Both the position numbers and the translations under genes were made by a program. From contig NZ_MJAH01000010.1 of the NCBI RefSeq assembly GCF_001746295.1, positions 1 through 64,000 on the forward strand: 64,000 bases of DNA, written 5' to 3'. The DNA comes from Streptomyces sp. LUP47B (lineage in GTDB: Bacteria; Actinomycetota; Actinomycetes; Streptomycetales; Streptomycetaceae). This document shows, piece after piece, positions 53,018 to 61,997 of the stretch (position 1 is the first letter of the stretch; each line of letters starts with the position of its first letter). The notes beneath the pieces were generated by a model. The model did not search any database. It had not been told where the DNA came from and was given only the letters and a program-made list of their open reading frames with translations.

Positions 53018-55216
53018 ATGCGCCCACGTATCCTCCTCGTCGCCTGTCTCTCGCTACTGCTGGCCCTTCTCACCGCACCGCCCGGTTCCGCCCACTCAGG
53101 AGCACCACCCGTGAACCACCCCAAGTACGCCGGCTATCTCTTCGCCTACTTCACCGGTGAGGGCACCGCCGACGGCGAGCAGATCCGCTACGCCCTCAGC
53201 CGTGGCAACGACCCCCTGCACTGGCGCGAGCTGAACCAGGGCAAGCCGGTCCTGACGTCGACGATCGGTGAGAAGGGTCTGCGCGACCCCTTCGTGATCC
53301 GCTCCCCGAAGGGCGACAAGTTCTATCTGATCGCCACCGACCTGCGCATGTACAAGAACAGCAGCGGCAGTTGGGACGACGTCCAGCGGCACGGCAGCAA
53401 GTCGATCATGATCTGGGAGTCCACCGACCTGGTCCACTGGACCGACCAGCGCCTGGTGAAGGTCGCCCCGGACTCCGCGGGCAACACCTGGGCGCCTGAG
53501 GCCTATTGGGACGACAGCCTCGGTGAGTACGTCGTCTTCTGGGCGTCGAAGCTGTACGCCGACGACGACCCCGGGCACACCGGATCGACGTACAACAAGA
53601 TGCTGTACGCGACCACGAAGGACTTCCGCACCTTCAGCGCGCCCAAGGTCTGGGACGACCCCGGCTACTCGGTCATCGACTCGACGGTCGTGAAGTACAG
53701 GGGCACCTACTACCGCTACACCAAGGACGAGCGGGACCCCACCTCCAGCTCGCCCTGCGCCAAGTTCATCACCGGCGAGAAGTCGACAAGCCTGACCTCG
53801 ACGAAGTACGACCTGGTCGCGGACTGCATCGGCAGCGGGGCGATGGACCGGGGTGAGGGGCCGACGGTGTTCAAGTCGAACAACGAGAAGAAGTGGTACC
53901 TGTTCATCGACGAGTACGGCGGTCGCGGATACGTCCCCTTCGAGACCACCGACCTCGACTCGGGCAGGTGGACCCCGTCCACGAACTACCAGCTGCCCGC
54001 CAGCCCCCGGCACGGCACGGTACTTCCGGTGACGCAGAACGAGTACGACCGGCTGCTGACCGCGTATCCGTCGACGCCCGCCTCGGTCGTGGACGCGACG
54101 GCCAAGGGTCAGAAGGGCTACGCGATCGTCACGGAGGCCGCGTCGAAGGTCGTGCTCCCGGTGCAGACCGACACCGACCTCACGCACCTCGCTCCGAAGA
54201 TCGCCGTGGGTGAGGGCGCGAGCATCGCCCCCAGGTCCGGTACCCGGCGCGACTTCCGCAGGCCGCAGTCGTACACCGTGACAGCCGCCGACGGCACCAC
54301 CCGCAGCTGGACGGTCGAGGCGGTGCGGACCGGCAGCCCCGTCCTGCCCGGCCTCAACGCCGACCCCGATGTGCACTATCTGAACGGCGAGTACTGGATC
54401 TACCCGACCACCGACGGCTTCAACGGCTGGAGCGGGACGCGGTTCAAGGCGTACTCGTCGAAGGACCTGGTCCACGGGAAGGACCACGGGGTCGTCCTCG
54501 ACCTCGGCGCTGACGTGTCGTGGGCCGACAAGTACGCGTGGGCGCCGGCCATCGCGGAGAAGAACGGCAAGTACTACTTCTACTTCTGCGCCGAGCAGCA
54601 GATCGGCGTGGCGGTGGCGGACTCCCCCGCCGGTCCCTTCAAGGACGCGCTGGGCAGGCCGCTGGTGGCGAAGGGCGGCTCGCTGCAGGGACAGATGATC
54701 GACCCGGCCGTCTTCACGGACGACGACGGGACGTCGTACCTCTACTGGGGCAACGGGCACGGCTATGTGGTCCCGCTGAACGACGACATGACGTCCTACG
54801 ACGCCGCCGCGGTGAAGGACATCACCCCGGACAACTTCCGCGAGGGTTCCTTCGTGATCAAGCGGAACGGCACGTACTACTTCATGTGGTCCGAGGACGA
54901 CACCCGCAGCGAGAACTACCACGTCGCCTATGCGACGGGACCGTCCCCGCTCGGCCCGTGGACCAAGAAGGGGACGATCCTGTCCAAGCGTCCCGAGTAC
55001 GGCATCCTCGCCACCGGCCACCACTCCGTGGTGAACGTCCCCGGCACCGACGACTGGTACATCGTCTATCACCGGTTCGCCCTGAACGGGCCGGGGAAGC
55101 CCGGCGGCGACGGAATGCACCGCGAAACCACCGTGGACCGAATGGAGTTCGCGGCGGACGGCTCGATCAAGCCCGTGGTGCCGACCCTCGAGGGGATCCG
55201 GCCGGTGAAGAACTAG
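53018..55216 (+). CDS. Secreted two-module GH43 family glycosidase
   Basis: A 732-aa secreted protein, ATG at 53018 after CAGGAG. A signal peptide covers residues 1-26 (LLALLTAPPGSAHS). Module 1 (about 35-355) is a GH43-like beta-propeller: GLRDPFVIRSPKGDKFYLIATDL, WAPEAYWDDSLGEYVVFWASK and MDRGEGPTVFKSNNEKKWYLFIDEYGG. A bacterial-Ig-like linker (about 375-440) follows. Module 2 (about 445-732) has the GH43 acid pattern LNADPDVHYLNGEYWIYPTT, YAWAPAIAEKNGKYYFYFCAEQ and DPAVFTDDDGTSYLYWG with EGSFVIKRNGTYYFMWSEDD. It probably removes arabinose or galactose side chains from pectin. Its stop shares CTAG with the converging phosphatase stop. Confidence 0.9.
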   Translation: MRPRILLVACLSLLLALLTAPPGSAHSGAPPVNHPKYAGYLFAYFTGEGTADGEQIRYALSRGNDPLHWRELNQGKPVLTSTIGEKGLRDPFVIRSPKGDKFYLIATDLRMYKNSSGSWDDVQRHGSKSIMIWESTDLVHWTDQRLVKVAPDSAGNTWAPEAYWDDSLGEYVVFWASKLYADDDPGHTGSTYNKMLYATTKDFRTFSAPKVWDDPGYSVIDSTVVKYRGTYYRYTKDERDPTSSSPCAKFITGEKSTSLTSTKYDLVADCIGSGAMDRGEGPTVFKSNNEKKWYLFIDEYGGRGYVPFETTDLDSGRWTPSTNYQLPASPRHGTVLPVTQNEYDRLLTAYPSTPASVVDATAKGQKGYAIVTEAASKVVLPVQTDTDLTHLAPKIAVGEGASIAPRSGTRRDFRRPQSYTVTAADGTTRSWTVEAVRTGSPVLPGLNADPDVHYLNGEYWIYPTTDGFNGWSGTRFKAYSSKDLVHGKDHGVVLDLGADVSWADKYAWAPAIAEKNGKYYFYFCAEQQIGVAVADSPAGPFKDALGRPLVAKGGSLQGQMIDPAVFTDDDGTSYLYWGNGHGYVVPLNDDMTSYDAAAVKDITPDNFREGSFVIKRNGTYYFMWSEDDTRSENYHVAYATGPSPLGPWTKKGTILSKRPEYGILATGHHSVVNVPGTDDWYIVYHRFALNGPGKPGGDGMHRETTVDRMEFAADGSIKPVVPTLEGIRPVKN

Positions 55217-56010
55217 CTCACGAAGTACGTCGGGTTCGGGAGCTTGTACGTCCTGTCGGCGTAACCGCCGTCGAGGTCGGAGTACTGGTCGCCGAAGTTG
55301 GCGATGATCTCGTACCCGAGGTCCTTCTCGATGTGCGCGCGGGTGCCGGACTTGTACTGCACGGTGGTGCAGGTCCAGGTGCCCGGCGTGGCGCAGGCGC
55401 TCAGGTAGGACGGCGGGTTCGCCTTGTCCTTGAGGAACACGTGGTCGGTGTCGAGGTTCACGTCGGCGCCGATCTTCTTCAGGTTCTCGACCGCGGCGGA
55501 GCGCTGCGCCTCGCTGAGGCCCGAGTTGTAGAAGACCTCGACGCCCTTCTTCTCGGCGTACTGCACGAGCTCGGGGCTGCCGAAGACGGCCGGGCGGTCG
55601 GCCCGGTTCACGTAGTCGGCCCACGTGGTCGCGTTGTACGTGTAGTTGTACCGCTTCTCGTAGTCGAGGCTGAGCAGCAGCGTGTCGTCGATGTCGAAGA
55701 CGACGGCGGGCTTCTCGCCCCTGTGGTGTGCCTTGCGGGCGGCCTGGTCGATGTACTTCCTGGCCGCCTTGTCGACGGACGCGAGGTCCTTGGCGTACGG
55801 GCTGGTGGGGGACGCCTGGTAGACACCGTTCGCGTCGGCCGCGGTGCCGTAGTAGGTGTCGATGTCCTTGACCAGGAGCCCGATGTTGTAGGGCTCGTGC
55901 GTGGAGTTCGCCGTGGACTGACCGGCGGTGGCCGCGCCGGCGCCGTACAGGGCGCCGCCGGCGACCGCACAGACGGTGGCGACGGCTGCGATACGCAGTG
56001 ACTTATGCAT
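55213..56010 (-). CDS. Secreted HAD-superfamily acid phosphatase (class B-like)
   Basis: A 265-aa exported protein from the ATG at 56010 (MHKSLRIAAVATVCAVAGGALYGAGAATAG signal). HAD motif I is VVFDIDDTLLLS with the nucleophile and acid Asp pair (near residue 104). Motif II is VFYNSGLSEAQR, motif III lies around the FLKDKAN lysine, and the acidic motif IV is NFGDQYSDLDGGYA. It resembles secreted acid phosphatases of plants and actinomycetes that release phosphate. Why it lies inside a pectinase set is unclear; phosphate scavenging from plant debris is one guess. Confidence 0.91.
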   Translation of the reverse strand: MHKSLRIAAVATVCAVAGGALYGAGAATAGQSTANSTHEPYNIGLLVKDIDTYYGTAADANGVYQASPTSPYAKDLASVDKAARKYIDQAARKAHHRGEKPAVVFDIDDTLLLSLDYEKRYNYTYNATTWADYVNRADRPAVFGSPELVQYAEKKGVEVFYNSGLSEAQRSAAVENLKKIGADVNLDTDHVFLKDKANPPSYLSACATPGTWTCTTVQYKSGTRAHIEKDLGYEIIANFGDQYSDLDGGYADRTYKLPNPTYFVS

Positions 56011-56105
56011 GACAGAGGTTCTACGCGCGTAACCATGTCGGGCGCGAGACCCGCCCGGTAAAAAACGGGTCAAGCGCCCTGAGCCGGGGGTTTCCAGAGG
56101 CGGCG

Positions 56106-57218
56106 TCAGTTCATGGTCGCGCCGATGGTGGTGCTGCCCGTCGTCAGGAACGTGGTGGCGGGCAGAGTGCCGCTGGAACTACGGGCGTTGTACGTCGTCG
56201 AGGCGTCCGTCGACTTGAAGGCGGGGGTGCTGATCCCGCTGTCCCAGTTGTTGCCGGACGAGGAGACCTTGGAGCCCTTGCTGACCGAGCCGCCGCCGTT
56301 GCTCACCGCGAGGTTCTTGCCGAGCTTCGCGGAGCTGGTGGCGAAGTAGTAGCCCCACTTGCTGTTGGCGTAGGCGGTGGTGCGGTTGATGACGATGGCG
56401 CCGGTGTTGGAGTTCTCGGTGAACCCGTTGCCGGCGTTGCCCCAGGCGGCGGAGTTGTTGATGACGTGCGCGACGACCTCGCCGTCGCCGCCCAGCTTGT
56501 AGCCGTTGCCGTCGCCCGCGAAGGCGGAGTCGGACCAGCGGTTGACTCCGTTGCCCATGGACCAGGTGTGCTCCACGGTGACGGGCGAGGAGAAGGACCA
56601 GAAGTCGATCCCGTCGTCCGAGTTGTTGTAGAGGCGGGCGCCGGTGATGAGGTTGCCGGTGCCGGAACCGAACTTCACGGCGATACCGTCGGCGTTCTCG
56701 CCGTGGTTCGCGGCGTCGTAGTTGCCGTAGGAGTCGATGTTCTTGACCGTGTTGTTGACGGTGCCGTCGCCGGTGAGCGTGAAGCCGGAGTCGCCGCCGT
56801 TGATGGTCTTGATGTTGTTCCAGACCGTCCCGGTGCAGGACTGGCAGACGACCGCGCTGTCCGGGGAGTTCTGGAAGGTGATGTTGGAGACGTTCCAGTA
56901 GTCGGCGGTCAGCTTGAAGATCCAGTCACCGTCGGGGAGCGACGAGCCGTCGATCTTCACGGTCTCCGAGCCGTACGCGGTGAGCGTGACCGGCGCGGAG
57001 GAGCTGCCGTTGGCCGTGGACTGGAGGGTGGCCGTCGGGTAGTAGGTGCCGCCTCGGACCTGGATGACGGTGCCGGCGGTGGCGTTCTTGATGGCGTTGG
57101 ACAGGTCGGTCGAGTTGCTGACGACGACCGTCGCGGCCTGGGCCTGCGTGGGGAGAACGGCGATGCCGGAGCCGAGGGCCAGGGCGGCCGTGGCGATGAG
57201 AGCGGTACGACGAGACAT
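56106..57218 (-). CDS. Secreted pectate lyase, PL9 family, copy 2
   Basis: A 370-aa secreted lyase from the ATG at 57218 (MSRRTALIATAALALG signal ending at about residue 29, QAQA-A). PL9 residues are D177, D201, D202, D205 and K241 (NADG, NSDDGID, GNGYK), with the same 24-1-3-36 spacing as copy 1. It also carries a Cys pair (CQSC) absent in copy 1. The two proteins are alike along their whole length, so one arose by duplication; the GH43 and phosphatase genes now lie between them. It acts on polygalacturonate. Confidence 0.93.
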   Translation of the reverse strand: MSRRTALIATAALALGSGIAVLPTQAQAATVVVSNSTDLSNAIKNATAGTVIQVRGGTYYPTATLQSTANGSSSAPVTLTAYGSETVKIDGSSLPDGDWIFKLTADYWNVSNITFQNSPDSAVVCQSCTGTVWNNIKTINGGDSGFTLTGDGTVNNTVKNIDSYGNYDAANHGENADGIAVKFGSGTGNLITGARLYNNSDDGIDFWSFSSPVTVEHTWSMGNGVNRWSDSAFAGDGNGYKLGGDGEVVAHVINNSAAWGNAGNGFTENSNTGAIVINRTTAYANSKWGYYFATSSAKLGKNLAVSNGGGSVSKGSKVSSSGNNWDSGISTPAFKSTDASTTYNARSSSGTLPATTFLTTGSTTIGATMN

Positions 57219-57255
57219 GGAGTGCGGGTCCCTTCTCGTGCGGGTGGGGGATGGT

Positions 57256-58410
57256 TCAGAGGACGGCGTCGAGCCAGCCGAAAACCTCGTCCTGCATGCG
57301 GTCGACGAAGACATGGCCGAGGTCGGGCCAGGTCTTCAGGTGCAACCGCTCCTCGGCGTGGCGGGAGTGCCAGACGGCGCGCAGCTTGTCGTACGCGACC
57401 TGAACGCCGTCGGCGGGGAACAGCGGGTCGAGCCCGCCGTTGAAGAAGAGCATCGGCCTGGGGGCGGCGATGCTCGCCACGTCGGGGAAGTCGAGGAACC
57501 GGGGCAGCCCCGGGTGGAGCATGTAGTAACTGGACTGCCCGCGCAGGGTGTTGTTGCCGGGCACCATCATTTCCTTGAGGCCGGTCATCCAGCAGACGGC
57601 TGCCGTGGCCGTGACGGCGTCGGTCAGCGCGGCGGTCTGCCAGGCGCGGTAGGCGCCCATGGAGAAGCCGACGGCGGCGACCCTTCTGGCGTCCACCCTC
57701 TTCAGGCCGGCCAGGAACCCGGCGGCGCGGGCGTCCTCGCGGGCCATGAGACCTGCGAGCGAGGAGCCGAGGTTGTAGAAGTTGCTTGCCAGGGCCTGCT
57801 GTTGGTCGTAGTTGATCGGTCCGCGGTCGCCCCAGCCGAGGGCGTCCGCGCACAGGACGACATAGCCGCGCCGGGCCAGCTCGTCGCCGACGAACCGGCC
57901 GCTGAAGTACTTGTCCGCCCAGGTCTGCGCGGAGGCGAGCCGGGTGTCGTCGTACCAGGGCCGGACCAGTTTCTCCTTGCCGATGTCGAACTTCGCCCCG
58001 TGATCGTGGAGAAGCAGCACGGCGGGGAAGGGGCCGCGGCCGTGCGGGGTGAGCAGGGCGGCGCGGACCCGTTCGTGACGGGTGAGGGAGAGGGTGACCA
58101 GCTCTCTCGTGTATCCGTCGGACGGGGACCGATCGGTGAACTCGGGCGCGTACGGTGTCCTGTCCTCGCGGTCGACGAGGAGGTGCTCCTCGACCGTGGC
58201 ACGAGCGGTCCGGCGCCAGGCGCGGAAGTCACGGACCGGCGAAGTACCCCAGGCCAGCGGGAAGTCCAGCTCGGCCTTGAGCGCCGGGTGGAAGTCGGGC
58301 AGCGGGCCGGCCACGACCCCGGCTGCCGCGGGGCTCACCGCTCCCCCGGCCAGCATGGCCGCTCCGGCGCCCACCACGAACGCCCGTCGGCCCACCTCAC
58401 CGGCGTTCAT
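57256..58410 (-). CDS. Secreted alpha/beta hydrolase, acetyl-esterase-like
   Basis: A 384-aa exported hydrolase, ATG at 58410. A Tat-like signal (RRAFVVGAGAAMLAGGAVS) is followed by a long N-terminal domain. The core has the oxyanion region LLLHDHGAKFD, the nucleophile elbow VGFSMGAYRA (Ser near residue 242), an Asp in FFNGGLDPLFP and the late His in DLGHVFVDRM. The layout matches family-wide dienelactone/acetyl-xylan-esterase-like hydrolases. In this context deacetylation or feruloyl removal from pectin is plausible. Its start overlaps the 3' end of the CE8 gene by 14 bp, so it belongs to the pectinesterase operon. Confidence 0.87.
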   Translation of the reverse strand: MNAGEVGRRAFVVGAGAAMLAGGAVSPAAAGVVAGPLPDFHPALKAELDFPLAWGTSPVRDFRAWRRTARATVEEHLLVDREDRTPYAPEFTDRSPSDGYTRELVTLSLTRHERVRAALLTPHGRGPFPAVLLLHDHGAKFDIGKEKLVRPWYDDTRLASAQTWADKYFSGRFVGDELARRGYVVLCADALGWGDRGPINYDQQQALASNFYNLGSSLAGLMAREDARAAGFLAGLKRVDARRVAAVGFSMGAYRAWQTAALTDAVTATAAVCWMTGLKEMMVPGNNTLRGQSSYYMLHPGLPRFLDFPDVASIAAPRPMLFFNGGLDPLFPADGVQVAYDKLRAVWHSRHAEERLHLKTWPDLGHVFVDRMQDEVFGWLDAVL

Positions 58411-59428
58411 AGGGCCTCCAGTCCCCGAGACAGGTCCGCCGGGTGTGCACGGCGGCCTCGTCGGCGGTCAGCTGGGGCCGGTTGCCGGGGACGGAAATCA
58501 CCGCGCCGGGGCCGGAGTTGGCGTACTCCCGAAAGCGCATGGTCTGCCAGGGGTAGGCCTCGCGCATGTTGGTGTAGGGCGCGACCGGGTCGATCCCGGG
58601 GCCGATGTGGGTGTCCCGCACGACGAGCGACGGCCAGGCGGTCGTCTCGTACGACGGCACCCAGGGCCGTGCCAGCTTGTACGCCGCGTCCTCGGCCCCG
58701 GAGGTGATACGGGAGCGGACGGCGAGGATGCCGTAGGGGTTGGCGCGGGCGGTGGAGGGGGCGAAGACCATGCCCTTGGGGGTGAAGTCGACGTCCCGCC
58801 GGAGGGTGTGGAAGTGGCACTCCTCGAAGACGGCGGTGGCCCGGCCGAAGACGAAGTCGACGTCGCCCTCGATGTAGCAGCGGCGGAAGTACTGCCGGTC
58901 GAAGGCGGTGAGCGCGGTCGTCTCGACGAAGAGGGTGTCCTGGTGGGCCAGGAGGCGGACGTTCTCGAAGTGGGTGCGGTCACCGTAGGTGTAGGCGGCG
59001 ACCGCCTGGGTGCCGGTGATGTCGGGGTGGTCGGCGCGCAGCCAGTCGTTGGCGAGGGTGAGGTCGCGGACGGTGACGCCAGGGGCGGCGGAGGTGAAGG
59101 TGGCGGAGCCCGCGGTGCCGTAGGTGCCCGAACCGTCGGGTTTGGGGGTGCCGTTGGCGTTGTCGTAGATGATGACGGCGGCGCGTGGGTCGCGGACGGC
59201 GCCGCGCACGGTCAACTCCGCTTTGTCCGCGGGGATGTTGACGACCTCGCGATAGGTGCCCGGGTGCACGACGATCGTCCAGCCGGGGCCGGTGACCGCG
59301 TCGACGGCCGCCTGGACGGAGTCGCCGGGGCGGACGTGGAGGACGCGGTGACCTCCGGTGGCGAAAGCGGGGGCCGCTCCCGCCACTGCGAGCCCGAGAC
59401 CGGCCCCGAGGAGAATGCGCCTGCGCAT
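58397..59428 (-). CDS. Pectin methylesterase, CE8 family, copy 1
   Basis: A 343-aa secreted pectinesterase from the ATG at 59428 (MRRRILLGAGLGLAVAGAAPAFA signal). CE8 residues are the substrate Gln/Asp in AHQDTLF (Q163, D164), the catalytic Asp in EGDVDFVFG (D191) and the Arg/Trp in KLARPW (R254, W256). The G of the usual LGRPW is Ala here. It removes methyl groups from homogalacturonan and so prepares it for the pectate lyases. It shares one base with the preceding CE8 gene stop. Confidence 0.95.
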   Translation of the reverse strand: MRRRILLGAGLGLAVAGAAPAFATGGHRVLHVRPGDSVQAAVDAVTGPGWTIVVHPGTYREVVNIPADKAELTVRGAVRDPRAAVIIYDNANGTPKPDGSGTYGTAGSATFTSAAPGVTVRDLTLANDWLRADHPDITGTQAVAAYTYGDRTHFENVRLLAHQDTLFVETTALTAFDRQYFRRCYIEGDVDFVFGRATAVFEECHFHTLRRDVDFTPKGMVFAPSTARANPYGILAVRSRITSGAEDAAYKLARPWVPSYETTAWPSLVVRDTHIGPGIDPVAPYTNMREAYPWQTMRFREYANSGPGAVISVPGNRPQLTADEAAVHTRRTCLGDWRPYERR

Positions 59429-60555
59429 CAGCACGTCTCCTTCCACGGGCGCCAGTCGCCGAGGTAGGCCTCCCTGGTCGCCGACTCGGCCTGTTCCCGG
59501 GTGAGTTGGGGCCGGTTCTCCGGGACGGTGATCCTGGCTCCGGGACCGGTGTCGCGGTACTCGGCGAAACGCTGGTTCTGCCAGGGGAAGGCGTCCGACA
59601 TGTTGGTGTAGGGGGCGGCCGCGTCGATTCCGGGGCCCAGCCAGGTGTCCCGCACCACGAGCGAGGGCCGGGCGGTGGTGTCGGAGCTCGGCACCCACGG
59701 GCGGGCCAGCTTGTAGAAGGCGTCGGGCGCTTCGCTGCTGACGCGGCTCCTGGTGACGAGGTAGCCGCGCGGGTTGGCGCCCGCCGTGGAGGGCGCGAAG
59801 ACGAAGCCGTACGGCGCCGCCGCCAGGTCGGTCCGGTTCAGGGTCCGGAAGTGGCAGTGCTCGTAGACGGCCGTGGCCCGCCCGAAGACGAAGTCGACGT
59901 CGCCTTCGGCATGGCAGTGCGAGAAGTACTGGCGGGCGAAGGAGGTGAGGGCGATCGAGTCGGCGTAGAGGGTGTCCTGGTGGCCGAGGAAGCGGCAGTG
60001 GTGGAAGGCGGAGCGGTCACCCTGGACCTTGATGGCGACGGCCTGGGTGCCGGTGATGTCGGGGTGGTCGGCGCGCAGCCAGTCGTTGGCGAAGGTGATC
60101 CAGCGGGCGGTGAAGCCGTCGGCCTGCACGGTCGTGGTGGCCGACCCCGTGGTGCCGTAGGTGCCGCCGCCGGGCTTGGGGGTGCCGGCCGCGTTGTCGT
60201 ACACGATCACGACGTCCCGCGGGTCCTCGGAGGCGCCGATCCAGGTCGTCTCGGTGCGGGTGACGTCGACGGCGACGGTCTCCCGGTAGGTGCCGGGCGC
60301 GAGAACCAGGGTCCAGCCGCTGCCGGTGGCCGCGGCGACGGCGTCCTTGACGGTGGTGTGGTCGCCACGGCCCTTCGGGTCGACGTACAGGGTCTGCGGG
60401 GTGAGCCGGGCGGCCGGTGATCCGAAGCGGCCGAACGGGCGCCGGGCGCCGGCGTGCGCGGGCGCCGCCGCGAGGGCGAGCGCGGCCGCCGCTCCGGTGC
60501 TCGCGAGCAGGAATCCCCTTCTGGCCAGGGGAAGTCGGGTGTCGTGCGAGGGCAT
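59428..60555 (-). CDS. Pectin methylesterase, CE8 family, copy 2
   Basis: A 375-aa protein from the ATG at 60555 with a Tat-type signal (ARRGFLLASTGAAAALALAA). Its CE8 motifs GHQDTLYA, GDVDFVFGRA and KLARPW match copy 1, and the two are adjacent, so they are tandem paralogues. The extra N-terminal stretch (GARRPFGRFGSPA) and the different signal type (Tat versus Sec) suggest different export. Substrate preference cannot be told from sequence. Confidence 0.95.
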   Translation of the reverse strand: MPSHDTRLPLARRGFLLASTGAAAALALAAAPAHAGARRPFGRFGSPAARLTPQTLYVDPKGRGDHTTVKDAVAAATGSGWTLVLAPGTYRETVAVDVTRTETTWIGASEDPRDVVIVYDNAAGTPKPGGGTYGTTGSATTTVQADGFTARWITFANDWLRADHPDITGTQAVAIKVQGDRSAFHHCRFLGHQDTLYADSIALTSFARQYFSHCHAEGDVDFVFGRATAVYEHCHFRTLNRTDLAAAPYGFVFAPSTAGANPRGYLVTRSRVSSEAPDAFYKLARPWVPSSDTTARPSLVVRDTWLGPGIDAAAPYTNMSDAFPWQNQRFAEYRDTGPGARITVPENRPQLTREQAESATREAYLGDWRPWKETC

Positions 60556-60642
60556 GCGGGTGCTCCTTGGACATGCGACACAAGTTGAGGTGGGTGGCCG
60601 GGGCGGCCGCTGGATTCCGCCCCGGCCGGTCAGGGGGTGGTG

Positions 60643-61962
60643 TCAGCAGACGCGCCCGGCGCCCGCACCGCGGTCGACGATCCCGGGCACCTTCTTGGCC
60701 GGGTCGACCTTGGTGCGCAGGGTGGGCGTCCAGCCCGCGCCGGACTCCAGGGTCTCGGCGGGGATCTCGGCGTTGTGGACGGCGATCAGGTCGGTGAGGC
60801 TGCCGTTGACGTAGTTGTCGGCGGCGGTGAGCGGTGAGACGTTCCACCGCTTGAGCACCTTGGCTGCGCTGATCCCCTGCGGCAGCGTGAACGCGTTGTG
60901 TTCGGCGACGAGTTGGGACTCCTTGCCGATGCCGAAGCTGTAGGAGTAGTCGTCGTTCGCCACGAAGTGGTTGTTGTAGGAGTCCACCTGGCCGAAGCGG
61001 ACCCGGGGCGCGCGCTCGACGAGGTCGGAGAACAGGTTGTGGTGGAAGGTGACCTTGAGCTTGCCCCGGTCCCCCGCCGCCGTGGACTCGCTGTCGCTGT
61101 TGCCGATCAGGATCGTCTTGTCGTGCTCGGTGAAGACGTTCCAGGACGCGGTGACGTAGTTCGCGCCGCGCACGATGTCCAGCTCGCCGTCGTGCTGCTG
61201 GTAGAGCATGCCGAAGTAGGTCGGCGCGGCACTGTCGGGGTGGCTGCCGTCGGTGAAGGTGTTGTGGTCCAGCCACACATGGGTGGACCCGTAGACGACG
61301 GCGGTGTCGTACTCGGAGTTCCAGTTGCCCTTGTCACCGTCGGTCGGGTCCCACTGCGGGAAGCAGTCGATCGGGCTCTCGAAGGTGAGGTTGCGGACGA
61401 TGACGTTGTCGACGGCCTTGATCTGGAGGCTCGCGCCCCTGAACCCGGCGTTCTTGCCGACCCCGATGATCGTGGTGTTGGCGGGCACGTTCGCCTTGAT
61501 GGTCTGGTCCTGGTTGGCGGCGGAGACGCGGCGCAGCCCCTCGGGACTGTCGTCGGGCTCGGCGCTCAGGTCGGTGTCCAGGCCCCAGGCCTCGGGCGAG
61601 TACTTCGCCAGGTAGGCGTCGAAGTCGTACCCGGGCGCCGCGAGGGAGTCACAGCCCTCGGACACCGCGTCGATGGTCCCCTTCACCTTGATGATCTTCG
61701 GAGCGGTGCCCCCGGCGGCGAGGGCGGCCTTGAAGCCGGCCCAGTCGGTGACGGTGTAGACGTGGGCGGCGTCGGCGGCCGCGCCTCCGGTGGTGCCGGT
61801 GCCCTCGGAGGCCCAGCCGTCGCCGGTGGCGAGGGTGTCGCGGGCGGCGTCATGGCCCTTGGCCTGGGCGGTGGGGCCGGTGACCGCGAGGACCAGGGCG
61901 GCACAACCCGCCACGGCCATCGCCTTTGTAATGACATGCTCATGCCATGTCTGTGCGTTCAT
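60643..61962 (-). CDS. Secreted pectate lyase, PL1 family
   Basis: A 439-aa secreted lyase from the ATG at 61962 (MNAQTWHEHVITKAM). The in-frame TTG at 61983 is less likely. The signal core is AVAGCAALVLAVTG with TAQA before the mature part. PL1 marks are VWLDHNTFTDGSHPDS (calcium-site Asp region), SWNVFTEHDKTILIGNSDSE and the catalytic Arg region ERAPRVRFGQVDSYNN. It cleaves polygalacturonate by beta-elimination with calcium. The 3' end has three tandem Arg/Gly residues near a final Cys. It is in line with the CE12 and CE8 genes, probably one operon. Confidence 0.95.
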   Translation of the reverse strand: MNAQTWHEHVITKAMAVAGCAALVLAVTGPTAQAKGHDAARDTLATGDGWASEGTGTTGGAAADAAHVYTVTDWAGFKAALAAGGTAPKIIKVKGTIDAVSEGCDSLAAPGYDFDAYLAKYSPEAWGLDTDLSAEPDDSPEGLRRVSAANQDQTIKANVPANTTIIGVGKNAGFRGASLQIKAVDNVIVRNLTFESPIDCFPQWDPTDGDKGNWNSEYDTAVVYGSTHVWLDHNTFTDGSHPDSAAPTYFGMLYQQHDGELDIVRGANYVTASWNVFTEHDKTILIGNSDSESTAAGDRGKLKVTFHHNLFSDLVERAPRVRFGQVDSYNNHFVANDDYSYSFGIGKESQLVAEHNAFTLPQGISAAKVLKRWNVSPLTAADNYVNGSLTDLIAVHNAEIPAETLESGAGWTPTLRTKVDPAKKVPGIVDRGAGAGRVC

Positions 61963-61997
61963 TGTGCGGCTCTCTTTCGGCAACGAAGAAGGAGTGG

